NCBI GenBank assembly: GCA_964436865.1 | Contig: CAYTFK010000008.1 | Location: 1 to 58,386, forward strand | Direction of reading: 5' to 3' | From: JAXGPP01 sp964436865 | GTDB lineage: Bacteria; Planctomycetota; Planctomycetia; Pirellulales; Thermoguttaceae | DNA: 58,386 bases | Shown here: one piece after another, positions 1 to 6,611 of the stretch | How the letters are laid out: every line of letters starts with the position of its first letter | Numbering within the stretch: position 1 is the stretch's first letter | Program-made: the position numbers and the translations under genes | Notes under the pieces: model-generated | What the model saw: only the letters and a program-made list of their open reading frames with translations | The model's database searches: none | What the model was told of the DNA's origin: nothing

Positions 1-333
1 GGCCAGTTCCAGGTCCAGAGTCAGCACGCCGGCCCCGGTCTCGATCCGCAGTTGGTTTTTGCGGCTGATGCCGTGGTCGTAGACATACTTGGCCACGCAG
101 CGGACGCCGTTGCCGCACATCTCGGCCTCGGATCCGTCGGCGTTGAACATCTGCATCCGCGCGTCGGCCACGTCGGAAGGACGAATCAGGATCAACCCGT
201 CGCCGCCGACGCCGAAATGGCGATCGGCGATCCGGCGTGCCAAATCCGGGGCATCTTCCGGCACGGGTTGGGCGAAGCAATCGACGTAGACATAGTCGTT
301 GCCCGCCCCGTGCATCTTGGTAAACCGCATCAT
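1..333 (-). CDS. dapF: Diaminopimelate epimerase, N-terminal part (runs off window)
   Basis: Converts LL- to meso-diaminopimelate for lysine and peptidoglycan synthesis in the cytosol. The 111 visible codons start MMRFTKMHGAGNDYVYVD, the DapF opening. Further on are GVGGDGLILI and the catalytic-cysteine motif MCGNGVRC. The start at 333 is preceded by a GGAG-like site about seven bases upstream; the second ATG (330) is also possible. The rest of the gene (usual length about 280 residues, with the second catalytic Cys) lies outside the window. The identification is secure; only the exact start is open. Confidence 0.95.
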   Translation of the reverse strand, partial: MMRFTKMHGAGNDYVYVDCFAQPVPEDAPDLARRIADRHFGVGGDGLILIRPSDVADARMQMFNADGSEAEMCGNGVRCVAKYVYDHGISRKNQLRIETGAGVLTLDLELA

Positions 334-1436
334 CTAGACTCCGCCTGGCAACGACTCCGCACGCTGTGAATCCGTTGCGCAAAGGATCACGGGTGCCGAG
401 GCTGATTGTACGCGATTTCCCGCCCAAGCGCCAAAGCTACTTGCGCGACCGCCCTCCGCCCCCCTTGGCAAGGGATTAATGAGGCCTTCAGACGCGCGAA
501 GCGAAACGCCCTTGCGAGTGTTTCGGTTGGTTACGTCGCGGCGGGTGATCGCAAGTGCAAGGCAGGAAAGGCGTTCCCGCCGCGAGTCGGAGCGCAAGCA
601 AAACCACCCTTTTGGCTTGAGTGTTGAAGTTCCCAGAGGGGTGCGGGGCTGCCGGTGAAGAAGCCGCAGGCACGCTGGCGGTAGCCGCGGATGAGTTGGG
701 CAAGTTCCCGGCGGGCAGGCAAAGGGCCGGTGCCAAGGGACAAGATGACGCCACCCCCCGTTGATGCGCAACAATAAACGCATTGTTCCATTTCGTCCGT
801 CACCGGGCGCGGCGGCAAGTGTAAGGGGACAAGGGGTTTCGCACCGAGCGGTCGAACGCAACTACATACCTACTGTGAGGGACGTGTTGCACTTGGCGAT
901 AATTCCCTGTCAGCGGCCTCGGCGACTGTGCCTCGAGTAGTCTGCGGCACGCGCAGGGAATCGGCGGACGAGCCGGCTGAGAGCAGGCGAGCTGTACGCA
1001 AGGTTGAATTGTGAAAGAACGAACCGGCAGGTCGCCCGGAGTATTGGGCGGACCCCCGGCATGACGACGGAGGTTCGTCGCCGGCGGACTATAGTATACT
1101 GAAGTTCATGCATCTTTGTCAAGAGTGAAACCGGCCGCGGCTGGCGAGTTTGTTGGGGTTTCTGGAGGGGGTGGGGAGAGCGGGGAGCCGCGCTTGTGCT
1201 CCTCACGCTCCGCGTGAGGGTCGCGCGGAACCGGCCACGAAGGAACCTCACGGCGGAGCGTGAGGAGTACGTTGCTGGCAGCTCGCGGCTGATTTTGGCA
1301 GCTTGTTTGGTCCCGAGTTCCGTCTACGCGCCCTGCTGAAACAGGGGGGCGAGTGCGGGCCTGTCTGGCGGTTGGGGCGGCGGCAGAATTACAGAGGTTG
1401 CTGACGGTTCCGAGACTGCGGAGTGATCATTGTCGC
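334..1436. other. 1.1 kb without a recognisable gene
   Basis: Several overlapping open frames of 60-175 codons exist on both strands, but none has a recognisable domain, a good ribosome binding site or a convincing composition. They are rich in Arg, Pro and Ser, as expected of out-of-frame GC-rich DNA. The only clear structure is the palindromic repeat pair at 1196-1270. A short AT-richer stretch lies near 1089-1125. The region probably separates dapF from the accessory genes to its right and may hold decayed remnants. Confidence 0.6.
1196..1270. repeat. Inverted pair of palindromic REP-like units
   Basis: Bases 1196-1213 and 1253-1270 are inverted copies matching at 17 of 18 positions. Each copy sits inside its own smaller palindrome. 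The left one, 1201-1219, reads CCTCACGCTCCGCGTGAGG and has 8-base arms around TCC. The right one is 1246-1265 and has CCTCAC/GTGAGG ends. Two head-to-head hairpin units separated by about 40 bases is the arrangement called BIME in enterobacteria. A RAYT transposase, the enzyme class linked to REP sequences, lies about 1.1 kb downstream. The link between them is inference. Confidence 0.7.
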
Positions 1437-2000
1437 ATGTCGGGTCGGCAGTACAGTTTCACGCTGGCGCGATCGGGCCTCAAGCCGGGGTACTATGTAC
1501 CCGTGCGGCTGCGCATCGTTGACACGGTGACTATTCTCAGCGGTGTGCCAATCTTCGTTGCGGCTATTGCTCTTGTGATGGCATCCGCGCGGTGGGCCGG
1601 CCAAATCGGCCTGGGGGTAGTCTGGCGAGAACCAGCCGTGTTCTTTGTGTGTCTTTGCGTCGTGCTACTGGCGGCGCTTTGGATATTATGGTTGACGGCG
1701 GTTGCCGCGTTGCGACTGGTTTTTCGTATCACGGGGATGATGACCAAAGCGGAAGCATGGTACTATCCGCTCCGCGCTGCAGCGGATGCAGACGGGATCC
1801 CCCCCGACAGTGAATTCTTGCGGTTTTCCCTGCACGCTTTTGTGGCTGAATCGCAATTAGTAATTACGGGTCGGATCCGATATGGCCGGACGGTGGAGGG
1901 GCGAAGATGCTCGACAGTACGGGCCCGGATCGCCGCGAGCGGCTACTGCTGCTGGGGTGCGACGGAGGGGTCTGGCTCGCCATGCTCGTTCCCTTCTTGA
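1437..2000 (+). CDS. Hypothetical membrane protein, two transmembrane segments
   Basis: An open frame of 187 residues from this ATG; the frame is open further upstream to 1353 with a GTG. Two hydrophobic segments stand out: one around residues 28-45 (SGVPIFVAAIALVMASA) and a longer one around 63-90 (VFFVCLCVVLLAALWILW). I recognise no family. Its last about 30 codons overlap the start of the receiver-domain gene at 1907 and read like out-of-frame coding sequence, so the natural C-terminus may have been lost by a frameshift. A weak GGAG lies about 12 bases before the start. Confidence is modest. Confidence 0.45.
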   Translation: MSGRQYSFTLARSGLKPGYYVPVRLRIVDTVTILSGVPIFVAAIALVMASARWAGQIGLGVVWREPAVFFVCLCVVLLAALWILWLTAVAALRLVFRITGMMTKAEAWYYPLRAAADADGIPPDSEFLRFSLHAFVAESQLVITGRIRYGRTVEGRRCSTVRARIAASGYCCWGATEGSGSPCSFPS

Positions 2001-2347
2001 GAGGCAATATCTGTGGAACGCTGGTGACGGAGGGGCTCGATACGACGATTGAAACGGCGGCCCGCGTGCGGCCGGACGCGGCGCTGATTTGCCTCGACAA
2101 ACAGGACGGACGAGGGCTGGCCGCAGCGCGGGGGTTGCTGGGGCTGGCCCAGGTACCGCGGGTGGTATTGCTCGACGCGGTGGCGACCAGGGCGCACGTG
2201 GCCGCGGCGGCTCGCATCGGGGCAGCGGGTTATTGGACTTTGAACTCTCCAGCCGAGGGCCTGCTTCGCGTGCTGCGGGGGACGGAAGCGGGCGGCCCCG
2301 CGTATTGCCCGGCTGCGGGTAATTCCGGGGACACGAACCGATATTGA
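1907..2347 (+). CDS. Response-regulator receiver-like protein, 3' end cut by RAYT element
   Basis: The frame begins after a strong site (GGAGGGGCGAAG then ATG). It reads as a receiver-like fold: an opening strand RLLLLGCDGG, a central strand ending in a possible phospho-acceptor (DAALICLD), then VPRVVLLDA and GAAGYWTL, the usual beta4/beta5 positions. The conserved acidic pair near the N-terminus is weak, so phosphorylation is uncertain. The last ten codons (AGNSGDTNRY) are encoded by the left terminal repeat of the inserted element at 2321, so the native C-terminus (in NarL-type proteins an HTH domain) is missing. I see no continuation beyond the element. Confidence 0.6.
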   Translation: MLDSTGPDRRERLLLLGCDGGVWLAMLVPFLRGNICGTLVTEGLDTTIETAARVRPDAALICLDKQDGRGLAAARGLLGLAQVPRVVLLDAVATRAHVAAAARIGAAGYWTLNSPAEGLLRVLRGTEAGGPAYCPAAGNSGDTNRY

Positions 2348-3071
2348 CATAGTGTGAAATCGTCCGTAGATCTTTTGCATGCCGCGATTAGCACGAGTGG
2401 TCATTCCGGGCCTGCCGCATCACGTGACCCAGCGCGGGAATCGCCGGCAGCAGACGTTCTTCATTGACGACGACTACACGGCCTATCGGGAGTTGATGGC
2501 CGAGTGGTGTTTAGAGCGCGGGGTTGCTGTCTGGGCTTATTGCTTGATGCCCAATCATATTCATCTAATCGCGGTACCGCAGTCGGAGGATGCGTTAGCG
2601 CGGGGCATCGGCGAGGCGCACCGGCGCTATACACGGCGGATCAACTTCCGCGAGAAATGGCGGGGTTACCTGTGGCAGGGACGGTTTGCTTCCTTCGTCA
2701 TGGACGAGCCGTACCTGGTGGCGGCCGCGCGATACGTAGAACTGAATCCGGTTCGTGCCGGTCTGGTGGCTGATGCGGGAGCTTGGCTTGGGAGCAGTGC
2801 ACGGGCACACCTGTCGGGGCGGGACGACGGATTGGTTCGCGTCGCTCCGCTGCTGGAGATGGTTGCCAACTGGCGCGGCTTGTTGAACAGTGCAATCCCG
2901 GAGGGCGAGCTGCACGATTTGCGCGAGCACGCACGTACCGGTTACCCCTTGGGCAGCGCGGCGTTTCTCGAGAAGTTGGAGCGAACGGTCGGTCGCAGGC
3001 TCCGTCCGGGGAAATCAGGACGTCCATCGAAACTACACAGCCGACTATAATCGGTTCGTGTCCCCGGAATT
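2321..3071 (+). mobile_element. RAYT (REP-associated tyrosine transposase) element
   Basis: A 751-base unit bounded by perfect 21-base inverted repeats: 2321-2341 (starting AATTCCGGGGACACG) and its reverse complement at 3051-3071. It contains a single Y1/HUH transposase gene on the plus strand whose stop codon abuts the right repeat. No target duplication is visible, as expected for single-strand transposition. The left end lies within the reading frame of a receiver-domain gene, which is therefore truncated. REP-like mini-hairpins follow directly at 3075-3100. Confidence 0.75.
2379..3050 (+). CDS. REP-associated tyrosine transposase (Y1/HUH family)
   Basis: A 223-residue protein with the family hallmarks: an N-terminus MPRLARVVIPGLPHHVTQRG, the metal-binding HUH motif in CLMPNHIHLI, and the catalytic-tyrosine helix ARYVELNPVRAGLV. 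A Trp-rich stretch WRGYLWQGRFAS lies between them. Such enzymes nick single-stranded DNA at REP-like hairpins through a 5'-phosphotyrosine. Length and motifs are complete, so it may be active. It is the only gene of the element at 2321-3071, and its stop touches the right inverted repeat. Confidence 0.92.
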   Translation: MPRLARVVIPGLPHHVTQRGNRRQQTFFIDDDYTAYRELMAEWCLERGVAVWAYCLMPNHIHLIAVPQSEDALARGIGEAHRRYTRRINFREKWRGYLWQGRFASFVMDEPYLVAAARYVELNPVRAGLVADAGAWLGSSARAHLSGRDDGLVRVAPLLEMVANWRGLLNSAIPEGELHDLREHARTGYPLGSAAFLEKLERTVGRRLRPGKSGRPSKLHSRL

Positions 3072-3074
3072 CCT

Positions 3075-3121
3075 GGCGTCCTGACGCCCTCCGTCCGGAG
3101 AAATGAGACCTGTCCCGTTTA
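3075..3121. repeat. Tandem mini-hairpins and a second REP-type end next to the RAYT element
   Basis: Immediately right of the element, 3075-3088 (GGCGTCCTGACGCC) is a perfect 6-base-arm palindrome and 3089-3100 (CTCCGTCCGGAG) a 5-base-arm palindrome. They are followed by AAATGAGACCTGTCCCGTTT at 3102-3121, a string I associate with the ends of other transposase-linked repeats. The open frame of the next gene starts exactly at its edge, with an in-frame stop at 3120-3122. This suggests that a mobile sequence removed the 5' part of that gene. Confidence 0.5.
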
Positions 3122-3122
3122 A

Positions 3123-3431
3123 GTGCCCCATAAGGAGGGCTTCGTTGACTTTGATGAAGAGTCACGGCTTTGGGTACTTCGAGGCGCGTATTATCTGGGC
3201 GAGAGCTTTGTGCGAAGTTACCCTTCCTTACGATGGACCACTGGCGATCCCGAGTATGTTGAGAAGAATATGCCAGTCGTAGCGGGATTTCTGTCTGGAG
3301 ATGAAATGGCTCCGATGATGGTCGTTGCGAATCTGTTTGCCCGTATCTTAGGCGACGGCGCGCCGGTCACAGAGATCGACAGGGCAATAGCGGCGTGGAC
3401 GGGCAACGTAGCGCAGCAAGGCCATAGGTGA
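3123..3431 (+). pseudogene. N-terminally truncated hypothetical protein
   Basis: A 102-codon frame opening with a GTG directly behind a REP-type end and an in-frame stop. The sequence looks like genuine protein (for example ESRLWVLRGAYYLGESFVRS and NMPVVAGFLSGDEMAPM) but begins in the middle of a domain, and no ribosome binding site precedes it. I do not recognise the family with confidence; the composition resembles small proteins that accompany polymorphic toxins. It is probably the C-terminal remnant of a longer gene. The base composition is visibly less GC-rich than the flanking core genes, in line with transfer. Confidence 0.45.
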
Positions 3432-3615
3432 CGGGCACACAGCTGTCACCTTTGGCTGGCCTTCGCTGGAGACAGGGTGCGGGCCGCCGGGTTACGAAGT
3501 GGATCACATCAAGCCGTTGTCGATTGGTGGCCCCGACACACCCGACAACATGAGGTTGCAGGTCACGGACCTGCATCGCCTTTGGCATAAGCACTACCAC
3601 CCGTGGATAGACTGA
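3412..3615 (+). pseudogene. Orphan HNH-nuclease toxin C-terminal fragment
   Basis: In this frame a 67-codon stretch without an initiation codon encodes GPPGYEVDHIKPLSIGG, then PDTPDNMRLQVTDLHRLWH and HYHPWID before TGA. The pattern DH...DN...H...H is an HNH/His-Me nuclease core as found at the C-terminus of polymorphic (Rhs- or contact-dependent-type) toxins. The upstream delivery and repeat region is absent, and an in-frame TAG lies at 3409-3411. It is therefore a relic or displaced tip. A small gene starts one base after its stop, the usual position of an immunity gene. Confidence 0.6.
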
Positions 3616-3616
3616 C

Positions 3617-4012
3617 ATGGTGAAAGACAAGACCGAAACGAAGAAGCTCTTGGTGGCGTATGAACCGTCGCAACCGCATCCTGCCTCCGGCAATTTCGTA
3701 GTTCCGATCAGTGACAGCACTGGTCTATTCTTCCTCGGCCTCAAGAACACTAAGCGATATGAGCAGGGGCAAATGGTTTACGTTGGCAAGACGATCACCG
3801 TCAATAATGTATTCGCCAAGTTAGTTGACTCGGGTCGCAAGATTGAGAACGTAGAGTCTACTATGAAAGCACTGGAGGCGTATTTGAGGATGCTGCAAGA
3901 TTACCGCATCGGCAACATTCTGCGCATCGAGCCGACCGCTGGGCACGAGTGCGGCTTTCGACTGGTGAAGATTGCCGACCACGAACCGTTCGAGAAGAAG
4001 AAACAGCCCTGA
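3617..4012 (+). CDS. Hypothetical protein in immunity-gene position
   Basis: A 131-residue soluble protein of unknown family whose ATG lies one base after the stop of the HNH-toxin fragment. It is rich in Lys and Glu and has no signal peptide or membrane segment. A central part reads LFFLGLKNTKRYEQGQ, and it ends in a Lys-rich tail FEKKKQP. By position, a cognate immunity protein of the HNH toxin is the simplest idea, but nothing in the sequence proves it. Base composition is lower in GC than the core genes. Confidence 0.6.
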   Translation: MVKDKTETKKLLVAYEPSQPHPASGNFVVPISDSTGLFFLGLKNTKRYEQGQMVYVGKTITVNNVFAKLVDSGRKIENVESTMKALEAYLRMLQDYRIGNILRIEPTAGHECGFRLVKIADHEPFEKKKQP

Positions 4013-4201
4013 ACGTCGGTGGTCGAGGTAGCAGCGATCCAGACAGGTCAACTTCTATGTACGCGAATCCTGGGACACAGGGAATCGCATTCGATGCCGT
4101 CCTGACCGCTTCGCGGGCTATCGACGCGAAGTAGGGCACGTCAAGCCAATCACCCGAGGTGTCCGGCACAACATTATTAAAGGGAACTTCAGGCCGTACC
4201 C

Positions 4202-4798
4202 ATGAGCAACTCGGACTACTACGTTCACTTGCAGTCGAAGACGATGAATCCTTGCTCTCTGATCAAGGAGGCCTACATTGAGGCAACGAACACGTGGCTA
4301 TGCAGGGGGTGCGTCCGACCGAAGCCAGAAGTGACGAGCATCGATGCCCGTATCCAGGACATGTCGCCCGAGGGACCACTGAACTTCGTTAACGGTTGCG
4401 GGCTTCCGTTGGTTCGCGTGTCCGTCCTTTCTGCTCTTGGGGAGGACAGGATAAAGCGAGACTTGTATTTGGGATGCGTCTTCGGACCTGACGGCGCTCG
4501 CCTGGGCGATTGGGCCACGTTCCGAGGCAAGCGACGGGTCATCATTCGCGGCAGTAAACATGTATCACACCGGGTGTGTCCCGACTGTGGACGGGACGTC
4601 TACTTTGCTATGGGCACCCGTTATCTATACCCGCTGCCGCCGAAAGATGTTGAGATCTTCGAAAGTGACTTGTGTGGCTTTGTCTTACCCGAGAGTGTCG
4701 CCGCCGTGACAGGCATGGCCCAACTTGCGAAGGTCACTCGTGAACGACTGAAGGTGTTGTGCCAACCTCATGACGGTTTGTCGCCGCTCTCCTTCTGA
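4202..4798 (+). CDS. Two-cysteine-cluster protein, possible double-CXXCG-type immunity protein
   Basis: A 198-residue soluble protein with two potential zinc-binding clusters: WLCRGCVRPKP near residue 36 and VCPDCGRDVYFAMG near residue 125. The C-terminal part (PKDVEIFESDLCGFVLPESV, then TRERLK) resembles the tail of the myxobacterial double-CXXCG (SitI6-like) immunity family. That is a resemblance by eye, not a proven match. It sits downstream of an HNH toxin remnant and just before a DUF4265-like gene, which supports a role in an immunity cluster. Confidence 0.6.
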   Translation: MSNSDYYVHLQSKTMNPCSLIKEAYIEATNTWLCRGCVRPKPEVTSIDARIQDMSPEGPLNFVNGCGLPLVRVSVLSALGEDRIKRDLYLGCVFGPDGARLGDWATFRGKRRVIIRGSKHVSHRVCPDCGRDVYFAMGTRYLYPLPPKDVEIFESDLCGFVLPESVAAVTGMAQLAKVTRERLKVLCQPHDGLSPLSF

Positions 4799-4907
4799 GC
4801 GTCGTTCGACTTGCAGCAACGCTGCGCTGGAAAGCTTTTTCCTCGACTGCTGGAGTATTATGTTCTCTGGGCGACTGGCCCCCCAATACGATGCGAGGAA
4901 GTTCGCG

Positions 4908-5387
4908 ATGTCAGGCAACATCATTACTCACCCAACACCGGTATGGAAAGACCGCGCTGACTTCCTGATCGTCGCCCGAATCAATCAAGGTCAACCGGAA
5001 GCCGAGTGGCAGTGGGAACAGCTGTGGGTTCGTCAACTGTCATCCCACCTCTTCGAGATCTGTTGTATTCCATTCTTCCTGTACGACGTCTGCCTGGGAG
5101 ACTGCGTCACGGCCGAGTTTGATTCAGAGGACAGATATGTTCTTGACCGAACCGCTCGCTTGTCGGGTCATTTCTCGTTTCGAGTCTGGTTCACAGACGA
5201 AGAGACGCGGCTGAAGTTTCCACGCGAACTGGAATTGCTCGGCTGCCGAACCGAACGCAGATGGGAAACGAGTAATCTCCTTGCAGTGGATGCAGACACC
5301 GAATCGCTGGCGCAGCGCGTCGCTGACCTGCTCCACACAAGTGAGCAGTCTCGTGTGCTGTGCTACGAGACTGTGCGCTTGAGCTAA
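4908..5387 (+). CDS. DUF4265-like protein, probable immunity protein
   Basis: From this ATG (GAGGAAG about seven bases upstream) the protein has 159 residues, the usual size of DUF4265 proteins; the open frame extends back to 4770. Recognisable parts are EQLWVRQLSSHLFEICCIPF near residue 33, then FFLYDVCLGDCVTAEF, and a later segment ELELLGCRTERRWETSNLLA, matching the strand order of that family. DUF4265 proteins occur beside secreted toxins. No signal peptide is present. It forms the last gene of the small toxin/immunity cluster that begins at 3123. Confidence 0.6.
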   Translation: MSGNIITHPTPVWKDRADFLIVARINQGQPEAEWQWEQLWVRQLSSHLFEICCIPFFLYDVCLGDCVTAEFDSEDRYVLDRTARLSGHFSFRVWFTDEETRLKFPRELELLGCRTERRWETSNLLAVDADTESLAQRVADLLHTSEQSRVLCYETVRLS

Positions 5388-5688
5388 GAGCGAGTCGCGC
5401 GCATGACACTGTTTGCCAGCGACCGAGTGACTGCGCCCGCGTGGGCATCCGAAACGGAGCGGGTAATGGCTGACGAGAGTTTGCCATGCACCCCAAACTA
5501 CCCAGCTTCGGTGACTGTCACCTTTGCGCTCTCTTTTCCGAAGCTGGTTCGCCAGCGGCACGCGGCGGAACGGCGGCCGGCTGAAGCCGGAACTCCAACG
5601 AGAACTCGTGGAGCTGGACGAAGAGCGGTATAATATCCTCTGGGGTGGGGGTATGTCTCATCGCCCGCTGGGGCAGAGGAGAACGCCA
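5388..5688. other. Spacer with a 10-base inverted repeat
   Basis: No gene is seen. Bases 5502-5511 (CCAGCTTCGG) and 5538-5547 are perfect inverted copies. Between them lies a second small palindrome, GTGACTGTCAC, at 5511-5521. A TATAAT at 5629-5634 could be a -10 box for the next gene, but no good -35 lies at the right distance. Short in-frame extensions of the DUF932-like gene (GTG or ATG starts before 5689) cannot be excluded. Confidence 0.4.
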
Positions 5689-6519
5689 ATGCCTACGCTG
5701 CTGCCTGCCACAAAGGACATTTCTGCGACGGTGAAGGAGGAGGTCGCCCTGCGCGGGGGTGTCCTCTCGGACGAAGACTATGTGAGAGGACCGTTCTTTG
5801 CGCGGGCGTTGGCTGCCCTGCTCGGGGACGCCCTCTCGGATCGAGTATGCCTCTTCCTCCGGGCAGTCTTTCCTATGACCGAGGAGGTTCGGCCGGAGGA
5901 CATCGTCGAGGGGGGGATCGCCGTCAGGGTCGTCGGCCGCAAGATCAGAGTGCGCCCCTACCTGCTTCGTCAAGTCTGCCGCAACGGCGCGATTATGCCT
6001 CACGCCGGCAAGGCTCGGGACATCGAGCGGGTTGACTTCGCCGCCTCGTCGGAGGCCATCGAGGCCGTGGAGGAGCAGTTGCGCGAAGCGGTGCGATCAT
6101 GCGCTGCACCCGAAGTATTCGCCGAGGCGGCGCGGCAGGTCAGGAATGCCGTTGCGTTTGAGCTGCCGTCGGGGACGATGGACCTCCTGCTGTCTTCGCA
6201 GGAGACAATCTCGGAAGACCTGCGCGACGAGGTCAGGCAGCGCTTCGTGGAGGAGGCTGACGATTCGCTGTTCGGCCTGATGAACGCCGTGACCTCGGTG
6301 GCTCGAGATCAGAAGAACGCGGAGATCCGCTGGGATCTGGAAGAACTGGGCGGGAGCGTGCCGGCACTGAGGCTGCCGAGGGTTCGACCGGGCGGCGCCG
6401 CGAAACGAGCGACTGTGGCGGCTTCGTCCAAACTCTTCAGGAGCCGAGGACTCCGCTTCGACGCGCGCCTGGAAACTGGACGAGCAGACGAGCAGAAGCC
6501 GATGCCCGTGGCTCAATGA
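5689..6519 (+). CDS. DUF932-like protein
   Basis: A 276-residue soluble protein. The start at 5689 has AGAGGAG about seven bases upstream; an earlier ATG at 5653 is possible. The segment RPYLLRQVCRNGAIM near residue 91 and the C-terminal segment FGLMNAVTSVARDQK, followed by DLEELGGSVPAL, resemble the two conserved blocks of DUF932 proteins, which are found on phages, plasmids and integrated elements. The biochemical role of the family is unknown to me. The gene lies 92 bases before the tandem kinase gene on the same strand, suggesting joint transcription, and fits the accessory character of this stretch. Confidence 0.6.
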   Translation: MPTLLPATKDISATVKEEVALRGGVLSDEDYVRGPFFARALAALLGDALSDRVCLFLRAVFPMTEEVRPEDIVEGGIAVRVVGRKIRVRPYLLRQVCRNGAIMPHAGKARDIERVDFAASSEAIEAVEEQLREAVRSCAAPEVFAEAARQVRNAVAFELPSGTMDLLLSSQETISEDLRDEVRQRFVEEADDSLFGLMNAVTSVARDQKNAEIRWDLEELGGSVPALRLPRVRPGGAAKRATVAASSKLFRSRGLRFDARLETGRADEQKPMPVAQ

Positions 6520-6611
6520 CGCTTCGGGCCAGGAATCAGTCACTGCCTTGCTGAGGCTTCGGGTTACGAGAGGGTGCGAGCAGCATCGACACTCCGAGGT
6601 CGAACTCTGGA

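Noticed and set aside
334..861. A 175-codon minus-strand frame next to dapF
   Set aside because: Arg/Pro/Ser-rich composition, three overlapping frames of similar length and no start signal indicate chance open frames.
3949..4134. A 61-codon frame between the toxin-position gene and the Cys-cluster gene
   Set aside because: It overlaps the preceding gene's 3' end and only its last 25 codons look protein-like; no start signal.
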